Assembly (NCBI RefSeq): GCF_047663525.1
Contig: NC_092589.1
Location: 60,073,501 to 60,137,500 of the forward strand
Reading direction: 5' to 3'
Origin: Anas platyrhynchos
Taxonomy: Eukaryota > Chordata > Aves > Anseriformes > Anatidae
Length of the DNA: 64,000 nt
Part shown: piece by piece, positions 9,800 to 21,700 of the stretch
Layout: every line of letters starts with the position of its first letter
Position numbering within the stretch: the first letter of the stretch is position 1
The notes under the pieces: generated by a model
The model's input: the letters and a program-made list of their open reading frames with translations, nothing else
The model's database searches: none
What the model was told of the DNA's origin: nothing
Program-made: the position numbers and the translations under genes

Positions 9800-12700
9800 G
9801 TAAGCATCGGCAGGGGCGACGGGGAGGGCTCTGAAGCAGTGGGTCACCTCTCCAAGCTCTTCTTCCCTCAGCTCTCCTCGCCGTATCTCCTTATATCTGA
9901 CCTTCATGTAAGAAGCTATGGGAGATAGGGACCGACACTGAAATACATCAAGGTTTTTGAGAAACAGAATGAAGGTGCCCTCAACCCTGTGCAGGAAGAA
10001 ACCTGGGTGCTTTAGGAAATGGCTTGCATGGTACAAAGAAAAAGCCACAAGTGCAGAAAATATCACAGCACTTAAGAGTTTTTTTCCTCTTTTAGAAAAA
10101 GCTGGTAAACTTTTCTCACTAATCACGGCTTTCCAGAACTTAAAAGATACTGTTGATCAAATGTCCAAGAAGCAAGTTGTGGGGGTAAGCCTGGAATGAG
10201 TGTGATAAGCCAAGTGGGGAGGTAGAAATGTACAAGTGGGGAGGTAGAAATGATACAAAGATATCCCCAGGGAGTGTCAGACTGCAGAATGCTACTCCAG
10301 TAGGTGAGTCGTGTGAAGGAGCCTTCGTGTGATTATGAAAGAAAGCTTTAAGAGAAGAAAGCATTTATGTTTGTGTTGAATTTTGCTTAAGTGTGCTATT
10401 AAACAAGCTGTCCCAGCTTGAAGAGGTTTAAACGACTAAGTCTGGGAGGGTAGGCCAAGAGAAGGATCACTGTAAATGTGTGCTGTTTCTTAGCTTTTTT
10501 CTGTATGTCAGGTATGGGCCACAGTCTGAAGCGAGTTATTGGGAGTGGTGGACTGTTAGCCTAAGCCAGAAGGTTCAAGCTTTCTTGTGATTTATGCTGA
10601 TGCTCACTCAAATTTTACAGAAGAACATTTTCTCTAAGGTTCAAATTCCAGCTGTTTTAGTTGAAAATGAGAGCTTGCAGAAGCAGTCTCAGAGGTCATT
10701 TATTACAGCTTTTCAAAAGTACTTCTGAAAGTATATCATCCATGGCCAAACTCTACCTCCCGTGCTCAGAATTAATCTGTAAAGAGTTAACTGTAGGAGG
10801 CCCATGCGAGTGCAGGGCTGTGAGACAAGGCCAGCTCCATTCAGCCACATGCCCAGTCCTGCTCTTGGAGCTCCTGTGTCAGCTATTTGGCTGGGCATGG
10901 ATCGAGCCAATTTGCTGCCTCTGGCACGTGGCATTGGAGGGCAGGAGAGAGACCGTGATGCTCAGCTGCAAGTATGTGTGCATACTGTGGGTAGAGGGGC
11001 GGTGAGAAAGGCCTGGCCTTCCTTGGTTAGAGTTAGCAAAGGGCTTCCCAGTCCTGAGTTTCAATGAAAAGTTAGGTGCTCCAGTTTAGGCACTGTCTGT
11101 GTCATGAAGGCCCATTTTGCCCGAACAGAGAATTTCAGAGGTTTCACCATGCTTCTCTTCATGCTATAAATGCTTCCAGGTCCCACATGCTTGTTTGGCA
11201 TTACACTTCCTTCCTTACCCTGCCTCTCTCTTACATGCTTAAATCCTGTAGTTGTGTGCAGTTTCCCACTGGGAAGCATCTACAGACAAACCAGGGAGGT
11301 CGTCCTCCTCTGGACTATCCCACAACATGTCATGTTACCTTGAATTACATCCTCAGTAAGTGCCACGCTTCTAACATGTTGGTCTTAGTACACACATATT
11401 CTCCAGAACATGCATTGGAGAGTCATCTGGCACTTTTGAAAGCATTAGAAGTGCTGTTTGCATGCTGCATGACTGCAGTACTCTCTCAGTGGACATCTAT
11501 CTAACAGTTAACCTCTGAAAATTTACTAAATACACAGAAAGCCTGAGCAAATCCTCCTCGACAACATTCCCAGGTGGAAAAGGATATGTCTGAGACAATA
11601 GAGTCATTTAGTCAATGGGGCAATATGTAAAAGTAGAACATAACAAATATGCACATAAGCCAAATGATGGTGGATTTTGCTGCCAGACCTTTGGCTTTGC
11701 AAGATTAATCCATTGCAGTGTAAATCTGGGCCTGTGTAAAATACAAGGGTGGGCCCCCCAGAGGGGTAAGAAGGCTGTAGACCTATCATGGTGCAAAGTC
11801 ACGTCACTATCCTGCTCCTTTCTAGCCCCATAGATGTAGATACCCACTCTCCCCTAATGCAAGCAGGGTGTCTGCAGCACTATGCAGCAGAGCTGTGGTC
11901 CTCCTTGCTCTTTGTACTTCTGGTTTTGTGATTTTCCTACCCATTGCCAGGGAACCAGGACCAGGACCTATTACAGGAAGACCTGGGCTGAGCCCCCAGC
12001 CTGATCTGGACTCAGGTCCCACCCTTTCCAGGCAAGCCTGCTAACAGTTCAGGTGTTACCTAGAGGTGGCCTGCAATGGAGGCAGCAGGAAACACCATTT
12101 TCTCTGCTATTTATGAAACACAGAAGAGGAAGGAAGGATTGCAGTCTGTGTTTTTGTTTTTTGTTTTTTTTGGAAGAGCAAATGAGCAATCTGTCTCAGA
12201 GGACTGGTCTCAGCTCTCAGCCCTGAGGAGATGGAGGTGCTTTCTGGTCAGATTTCCTTCAGGCACCATGAATTCAGAGGTGGGATGTGTTCGGAGACAA
12301 CCCTGTCCTCTGTACTTCCTATCACTCCATTCTTGCTCAGTAGGTGTGGCCTACTGAGGATGTACTGAGGTGTGGCTTGGGATGTCTCTTTTGTGGCTCT
12401 TGTCTTTCCTCATGCGGGGTGCAGGTGCCTGATGCTGGTGCCTTGGATTCCACCCAAAAAGCAAGCCCTGTAACAGCATATCAGTTGCAAGCAACTGCAG
12501 GTCTTGCATTGAGTCTGATTTTACCCACCTCAGTGCTAGAACATGGGTTTTTAATAGTTCTGGGATTATGTTTATCCATACTGCTCCAGCAAGGTCACAG
12601 AAAACAATCATTCAGTGTCTTGTGCCAAGCTCAACACCATGCTTGATGAACAGAGTGCAATTACTTGCCTTCCTGGGTGCAGAGACAAAAGACATGGTGT

Positions 12701-15700
12701 AAATAGAAAGAACAGAAACATTTTACATTTTTCCAGAGATTAATTCTTTCTTTCCCCCTCTATTCCACAGTTCCTATTTCCTTTCTTCTGGGCTTTATTC
12801 TCAGCTTCCCAGGCTGGGTACGTTCTGAAATTCAGTCTTCCTTTGGGGCTAGTTTCACTGACATGCATGATATGCACATCTACCCCAGCGGCTGCCGTTG
12901 AATATGCTCAACGTGGCTTGGACAGTGTAGATGTCTTAATCCATTTCAGACATCTTCATCCTATTATAAATAGATCCAACTATAAAGATCTTGCAAGTTG
13001 TTCAATATAGACTGCAAATTCAGATCACGTTCTCCACCTGCAATGTTTGTAATTCGCCTTGCATCTCTGCTGGTCTTTTGCAAGTGTATGAAGACTGTGG
13101 AAAGTGAGAACATGAGGAGTTTATGTACTCTACTAACTTCTCCAAGAGTCCAGATCTTCTGTTTTAAGAATATGACACTAATACAGACATTACCAGAAGT
13201 CTTTTGCTTTCCAAGCATGTCTAGCTCAAACAAACAGAACTTTATAGGGAAAAATATCTAGTGCCTTAAGACACATCAGAAATGAATGGAGTTTAAGATG
13301 AGGGACTGAGAAATGCAAACTGTAGCTCTAGCATTTTCTGCTATTTGGAACAAGTACAGGTTTCAAGCTCATAACATGATTGAACCATTACAAAGACAGA
13401 GACAAATACTTAAGAGGTGGATAATGAGCACAATATGGAAAGTATCTAGCGGGGACATGGCTGAGCTTGCAAAGAAAACACAGAGGTTAAATCCCTTCAT
13501 GATGCTGGCATGGTATTCCTTTGTTTTTCTGGATTTTTTTGGCTGCATAACCTCTCCTGAACAAGGTGTGTCTCAGACCTGAGACAATTTTTAGTGCGTG
13601 ATTTATTCCATTGCAGGCTCTGAAGATGTTTAAATGTGTGTCCTTGGCTAGGAGGAATATCTGATTCTATTTGATTCGTTTCAATACACAATAAGATGTA
13701 TAACTCAGGGGTACATGTCCCATCTTATGTTCCACCTGGCCCTGCAGCCTTTCCATGTGCAGATGCTGCCATCAAAATAATTTCAAGCTTAAGCCTAGGT
13801 TGAAGTTGTTGGGTCATTTGCACGGTGCAAACAGAAATATTGGAAAAAAAAAGTCAAGAAAAGGTATTTCCATGTGACGGAATCCAGACCATCAGTTATT
13901 TTCACATCATAGTATTCAAATCCAGCCTTTTTCTAGGATGTCCAGAGAGTTTATTGCCTGTGGAGATTAGTGGCGGGATGAATGATTTTGCCATCTGGAG
14001 AGGACACATTTCTCCATCTTGTCTTCCCATGTAGTGGGTCACCATCTTCTATCTCATTCCAGTATTATTTTGGACTGTGAATGTTAGTTCAATACTACAG
14101 GATGGGATGGCTAGTATAGTATGATTATAAAGGAAAAAAAAAAAAAAAAAAAAAAACGGTTCAAGAATGATAGCAGATGAGTGTCTAAAGCATAAGTAAA
14201 CAAAGGGAATGTTGCAAAAGGCAATAGCCTGTCAGGACATGAAATATTCTACTTTAGTCTCCTAAGAACTCCATTGGTAAGAAAATTTTCTTCCCTGTTT
14301 TTGTTTGTTCATTTGTTTTTGTTTTTAAATTGAACGATGGGTCCAGGGAACCTTTTGCAATGATGAAGCCCCGTTTATTATTATGGAGGCAGCATGTATG
14401 AATGGAAATCACTTGCCACTTGCCTCCTCCCCCCCAGGTAATGATACAACAGTGAGGTCCTGGCTCCACATCTCCTTCTGGAAAATTGCCTTCTCCAGCC
14501 AGACCACTGACTCATCACACCTAGGGCACAGGGCAGACTACACACCTCATTTTCCCACTGCCACACTGCCTACATGAAATTGTTTAGCCTTCCTCCATGT
14601 CGCAATCACTCTGACAGTCAGGCATGGGAAAGCCTTCTCTTGCCTCAGGCAAATGCCCTGAGCAGAACAACACAGGGATATTTCCAGAGGGCTGAACTAG
14701 GAGACAGTCCCCTTCAGCAGGGCCTGGGAGGAGAAGCAGCCTGTCCCGACTGCTCCTTAGCATATGAGGGTGTGTGCACATAGGAAGAGAAATGGAGAAG
14801 GCGTGTAATTGTCCTTTGAAGGAGGGCTTCTCTCAAGTCACAGGGCCATTCTTGCAGGCTTTCCCTGAAGCCAAGGTTCTGCACCTAAACTTTTCCAGAT
14901 AATGGTGATATTCAGGTAGATTTGGAGATGTGTCCCTAAATATGGGAAACAAAGGCTGAGGAGGCTTCTGGCAAGTCCAAGGAAGGCTGTGTGGGAGCTC
15001 AGAGTGGAGCCAGATCCGTGCTCCCTGCCTTACCTGCATTACAAGGCAAAGCACTGAATCCTTTGATACAGGGTGAATTGAAAACAAAACCTTTTTGCTG
15101 TTCCTGTTACATCAAAACCTGAAACAATTACATTTATATACGGTAATTTCCAGCAGTGTTAATGACAGTGCGTAGGGTAGCACATCATTGCCTAAGTCAT
15201 CAGTCTCCTGAAAGTGTAACATTACTGAGGACTAACCAGTGAGAAATAGGACGACAAGATTAGTTACTTAATAACTTAGAATATTCAATAGGTATTCAAA
15301 ATTTAGAATGCTAGAAAATACAGGCTTAATTGCATGTCTTAAACTATATTAATGAAAATATCACAACAGCAATATATTTAAGGAACTCTAATGCAAGAGA
15401 GAATGATTTTTTTCCCCCCTGAGTTTGTAGGAGAGACTCCATTGCTACTATAGAGGTATAAGAGAAGAGGTACAAGCCCAGAGCATTTAATTAGCATGGC
15501 AATTTTCATTCCTCATCTGCAATTGCAAATATGCTTTCCCTTGTAATTTTAGGGTTTGTGCTTTTTTTATGTTTAGTGGCAGATTCATTTAATCAGACTC
15601 TTTTCTAAATAATAGTTACGTTATTCAGCAATTAACTCCACAGAGAGCAATTGCAGATGGCATACCACTGTTTATCATCCAACATCCCTTTCAACAATTA

Positions 15701-18700
15701 CAGTTAAATCTCATGGAAAAATGTCATCCGTGTGAAGGGTTCTCATCTCCCTGTGAGGATACGAACTGCTGGTGTCAAGGACTTTGCAAAGATCCTCAGT
15801 GCTTTGAATTCTCAGGATCTGAAGTCCTTGAGCGCATACCATTTGCTCACACACACCAGAGGCACCTCTGCTGAAAATTTATGGAAACTTGTGGTTATAT
15901 TCTCATTTCTCTTTACCTCATATCTTCGCCTAGTTTATTGAGGTAATCTGATACAACAGGGCTATAGTACTCTCTCCCTAGTCTGAATGGTGATAAGGTC
16001 TGCAAGGCTGATTTTGAATTCCACAGTAAGGTTAAACAGCCAGATTACTTAAGCAGAAAATCACTTACTCAGGAAAAGAAACATTCCTCTCAAAATGCTA
16101 TTATCTATTAGTTTTACATTTCCATATTACTTCTCACTGACAGCTTGTGTTGTTCTGAGCAACTCTGAACATGGCGAGTCGGCACATTTTTAATGCTCTG
16201 TTTCTTCTTTGTCAAGCGCTGTTACAAGATCTCTCATCAATCAAAAATTCCTGGGAACTCAAGTTAGTTTGTGAAGTGAGAATGTTTACATCTGTGTCAG
16301 ATGTTTCTGACTATGTCCCAAAGGCTTCTGTCTTCCTATTGGTACGAAACAGCACTTCAGCTCACAAACAGCTCTGCTGGAGTAGTAGTCTGCAATGGAA
16401 CACACATAATGTCACGAATTATGTTGAATATGCACAATGTGTTTAAATCTGGACCCCAAAATAGGATGTCTCTGTGTAGTTCCCATTTGTTCATTAACAA
16501 CCCTATCAGCAGCAAGCAGGAAACGCTGAAGAATTTTAAGATGTATTGTCAAAGATGCCATTTTCATTCACAAGAAGAGTAAATAAGGCTTGCAAGATAT
16601 TTTATGAACACAAAGTACCATCTGTTTGTATATATTATTTTTTTCAAATGATAATTTTTTGCTTCTAACAGGAAATTAGATCCAGATTTATAGCTGCTCT
16701 CTGTTGGAGAGAAACTCCCTAGTGCAAGAGGCTACTTGCAGCAAGGTTTCAGAACACAGTTTGCTCACAGCATGAAAAATGCAGGTCAAGAGTAAGGAGA
16801 ACAATACTTGGTGCCTATGGAAATGAGATGTAAATTCAGTATTCTTCAGCCTCAGATGGCCCTAGGAAAATCAAACTTAAAAGGAGCTTTTTGGAAAGGT
16901 TCCACTCTGCTGTTTCAATTACAAGTCCTAGTTCATAGGCTGTGTTGTTGTGGAAGTTTATTCTGTTTAACTCACATTATATATTTTAACCCATTTTTAG
17001 CACAGAAGTAGTTAAGAAGCAGGTACATCTTGCCACTGTGTGATTAACTGAATTTATGTATATGTACTGATTCATCAATACCTTACCTGAATTATTTATC
17101 TGACCTTGCCCACCCCTATACACCCATTCAAGTTTAAGTCATCCTCTTTTAGCGTAAAATGAGTAGGAAAAATAGGAGGAAAAATGTTGTAGTATTACAA
17201 CAAAACTAAATTTTGATCCCAAGATGTTTGCAGCATATGCAACTGCTTCTGAAGATAATGCGGGCTAGGGATATTCCCTAATTCTCTCCTGGTCAAACCT
17301 TTAATTCTGAGGCACAGTGCACACGTTGTTTTTAATAGCTAACTTACTCCCTTGGTGATCCCTTTGATGATGGCTCTACACGCTCTGCCACTTCTGCCTC
17401 CCTAGTGCAAAGTAAGCATCAAGGAGAAGCCCTCATTAATACAGGATTTGCAGAAGCCAGCTTCTAAGTCAAGCTTATACATGTCTGGGCTTTTGGTGAA
17501 ATTAATTTGAACCACTCCCTCAAGACGTCACTGCTCCTCCCCTCAAAATGCAAGTCAGGATAGCTCCTAAGTTGGGTTGCTTTCCTCAGTAAGAGAAGAG
17601 GTTTTCAGAAGCCTTGGATGCAGGTGTTGCCTGTATAGGTTCACGACTAAAGTCAGTGGTTGGGAGTTCATAGTAATTTGCTTCAAATGAGTTAAAATCC
17701 ACCAAGCTGAATGAACCATCATCTTAGCATTAAGGCTAGACACTGTCTTCTGCTAATGCATATTATGTTTTACTCATAGATGGTCTATGCATAAGGGTTC
17801 TTTTCATTACTGTTGTCATTTAAAGACTTTATAATGGGGTAATCGGAAGTTGTGATCCTTTCCCATTTATACTGGACCTGCTACTAATCATGGAGAAACT
17901 TTAGAATGCCAGTACTTGGTGTGAACCTAAGTAGGTTGTTCTCTGCCACAGTGGTTGTCTCTTTAGTAGCGACAAGCTAAAAACTGGTTCCTGCCCACAT
18001 AAAAATGGCCTGCATGTTATGAGGTAATACTTGGTTATTAATTGAGAAACACCTATTGACTGCCAATGAATTCTGAAGTAATGCTAAGGAAAAGAAAACA
18101 AAGTCACCAAAAAGAAGAACCAAAAATGTGTATTTTTTATTCCATTTCAAATTATATAAACTCACACAAGAAACAGGTAGGCAACCAGCATCAACTTCCC
18201 AAGGAAAATATATCCAGAAAACATAGATGTTTTAAGAACAATCCAGATGCAATGAAGAGCACTGGAGGATAGAAGCTCAGAGAATAATACACATCCAGTC
18301 ATGCCTTTGAATGTTTTTTCCCCGTTTTATTCTGTTCGTAAATTATCCGTGACTAATATGTGATTTTCCTCATTTTTATAGCCTTTCTGATAAATTATTT
18401 TCAGTCAATAGCTTTCAGTCTGCATATACTGTTTATTCATAAGAAGCTGCTTTTAATAGTTTCTGATTTATTTCATCTGTAAATGAATAAATGAAGTCAG
18501 GTATTTCAAAGACAGCTCTGTGATCAGCAAACAATTGCAGAGATTTTAATGTTCTCTCGTTTCCAAAAAGATCGCAGAAATTTCTTGTAGTTTGGTTGTT
18601 AGAGGGTCATGATTTTCAGAAGACAAGATTTTGCCCTGTCCAGCGTTAAAAGGAAATCCTGACCATGCCACTTACCTTGAGTCCTGGATATCAGTGGCTT

Positions 18701-21700
18701 ATGTATACACCAGCAGTTTGTAACCTTTCAGCTGATAAAACAAGCTTAGGGTTAATGAGTTTGATGGGTCCACGTAAAATGCAAGCTAAGGGGATATAAA
18801 TTAGGAAAACCACCTTCAATTTAATTTCTTTCCAAAGGATACAAATCAAGGAGTCTTACTGTAAACGCATGCACAAATTCAAAGCTGCAGACATGTTTTT
18901 CTACAGACATTTTTGCTTTCACATGGAAATGTTCTCGGTGAGAACAAAACAAAATGAAATGGATAAAACCTGGCTAAAGCAGTTCCTTTTCATAGCGAAT
19001 TGTGTGCTCTGCAGAGTGTGCCACACCCTGGTGAAGAACGTCAGGTTGAGAAATCTGAGTTCAGCTTTGTTTCCAAAATAATGCTCTTTCCCTTTAATCA
19101 GAGAGTCATAAAACAGGTTGAGCTCTGCAAACTCAGTCTAGAAACATGCTCATTACGTACAACACAGAGATGAATCACCACCAAGGCAGATTTCAGCTCT
19201 TGTAAGAATTGCTATGTAAGACTGGAGCTAGAACAGCAGGATTTGTGTTTGTCTCCCTTGTTGGTATGAGGGATAACAAAGTAAACATTATCGTCTTTCC
19301 AAGACAGTTCTGCATTTCCCCCCTTTCTATATTGAAACTCTCCTTAAAATTGCTGCACAATTTGCTGCAGTGGCTGATGTGATAAAATGATCAGCTGGTG
19401 AAAAGGCATAGATAATTTGTTGATGCCTGTGAGCTGTCAACAACCATTTATTTTTCTTTCCAATGCTAGTTGTGTGTCAGCTTCAAGACAGGAGGAAAAT
19501 TTGATGAAGCATATTCTTATTGATTAGAGCAGAAGGACTCCTGAACTCTGGTGTTTCTTTCAGAAAATATGACTCGGAGACACTCCAGAGTTCATGTGGT
19601 TTGGGGGTACCTCAGCAAGAAAGGCATGAGAAGATCACTGTGAACGTTTCTGTGTTTTGAACCACATACACCACTGACTCAGCTTACTGCTGTGCAAGGA
19701 AGTTTGCCTCCTTGTGTGTGAAGCACAAGCGGTGCTTGCACTTTTGCAAACTGGAGAATGCATGAGGGAGTAAAATCAGGAAGGCAGGAAATCGGAGATA
19801 TTCTTAGTCCTGGGTTTCTAATAAAGCCAATCAGCTTCCATATGGCTGCAGTCAGCAAGAGGATGGTCAGAATATGTTCAGATGGAGCAATACAAGAGGT
19901 AGTCATGCTACCTCCAAACTAACTTAGCTTTAATAGCACAGTAATAAAGCTGTTATTATTGTACACTGTCAGCTAATTACCTTGCTCAGAAGCTACAGTG
20001 AGCTCTGCAAGGGTACGGGTAGACTCTTTCTGTTCTCTAAATTAGCTCTGGGTCTCCTCACATGGCAGTGGGTTTCAGAAGGCAGGCACTTATTTGCACT
20101 TTCCAGTAGTCCCATATGGCTGCGATCACAGTGGGTAGTCTGGGCTCGCTGACTACAAGTCATCGCTGACTTCTGCACAAGACACTGTAAATAGAAGCAC
20201 TCTGTGCTCTGCTTAAGATAGGCATGAAATTTTTGCCTGTGTGAGATAGCAAGGTCTTGCTGTAAGGTTTTTGCTTAAGATAAAGTCACTCAGAAAATTG
20301 CCAGCTAAAAGGAGTTGAAGGGAGGGTGGTGTGTAGCTTCCTGCAAAGCCTCTCACAGTGCTTGTTGATGGGCTTTTTTTCAGCTGACAGAGGAGGTGAA
20401 AAGGGAGAAGTAGGACTGACATGCAGTGTTACAGGATCCTGCTGGTATTCCAGGACACTCTTGCATAAACACATATTTCTTTTCTAACAAGCAGATTTTA
20501 ACTATTAAACAGCCAAAACATCACTGCCATGTGCGGGGACTGAGAAAACAGATCTCACAAATTGCTGTGTATTTTTACAGACTCAGCTTGATGTACTGCA
20601 AGCTGCTGCTCCCTGCATCCCTATTTCTCATTTTATGATGGGAGAACTTCCAGCTGCTTCTCTCTAGAGTCAAGTGTTCGTTGAGTTGGTGTTGCACCAG
20701 CCATGGTGTTACATTCTTTGGACTGCATTGCTTTTTTAATTGTTATGAAAAAACTTTGCAATTAGAAAAAAAAATAATTATGCTATAATGTTTGCTTTAT
20801 ATTAAAGAGAAAAAAAAAAAGAAAAAAAAAAAAAGGAAAATAAAATATTTGGGATCAGCTTAGCCACTTGGTTGCAACTAAAAAATTTCCTAAAACCATT
20901 CAAAAGTGTTTCCCAATAAAACACCTATTCTGAAATGGTACTTTCAACAAAGTATTTTGCAGCCTGTGGAGAAAGAGCCTGGTGGGAAGGGCGTTGCTGC
21001 TTAACATCGCAGGGACTCTGCATTTGCGCCAAGCCTTTGAGAATCTGTTCTAGAGGTGCAGAAGACATTTGCAGTTGTAATGGCTGAGGTTATACATTCT
21101 CCCTCTGTTTTCTGACCCATTTAATTCTTCTAATTCTTCTAATTCTGACCTTTTTGAGGAATTGTAAGTACTAGTCATATTTGTAAGGCCGCTAAGCTAC
21201 TCTAGTTATTCTGGCACAAGCAAAAATTAATACCTCAGATACAGAAACAGTTGCAATTATCACCACATAACCTTTTACCCCAGAAATGTAAGCCATTTAC
21301 ACGCTGTGGTCTTAGGCTCCTGAAAACTACTCTTTGTGAAGGACAGGTGGCAAAGTCAGGGTACTGTTCCTCAAAAAAACTCGTGGTGGCTCTCCTATGG
21401 AAGCCTATTGCTGTACTGCAGCTGCGCATTGGTTTTCTCCCAACTTTGAGGTACATTTTTTTCTCTTTTTAGAAGCGAGTGTCACAAAATCGGCTGTTAG
21501 GTGATTAAGCAACGCATCCTAAAGATGTAAGCATCCTGCAGCAAGCATGTCTCTGCTTGCCATGCATCCAGTGCCCTGCAGGCTGGGCGTACCCAGGCTG
21601 GACGTACACCCAACCTGCTTTCACACAGTCACCATACTTGTAACACTACATCGGGAGAAACACCTGGTCGAGCCCTGAGGAGGATGGAGATGGCAGTAGG

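Noticed and set aside
9558-9928. Overlapping plus-strand frames at 9558-9761 and 9662-9928
   Set aside because: These are shadows of PERP-like exon 1 in other frames; the family homology and start context fit only the frame from 9589.
1249-18898. p53/p63-type half-sites such as AGACATGCTT (1249-1258) and AGACATGTTT (18889-18898)
   Set aside because: Only single half-sites, not the paired sites expected of a strong response element. The motif is short enough that about a dozen or more are expected by chance in 64 kb.
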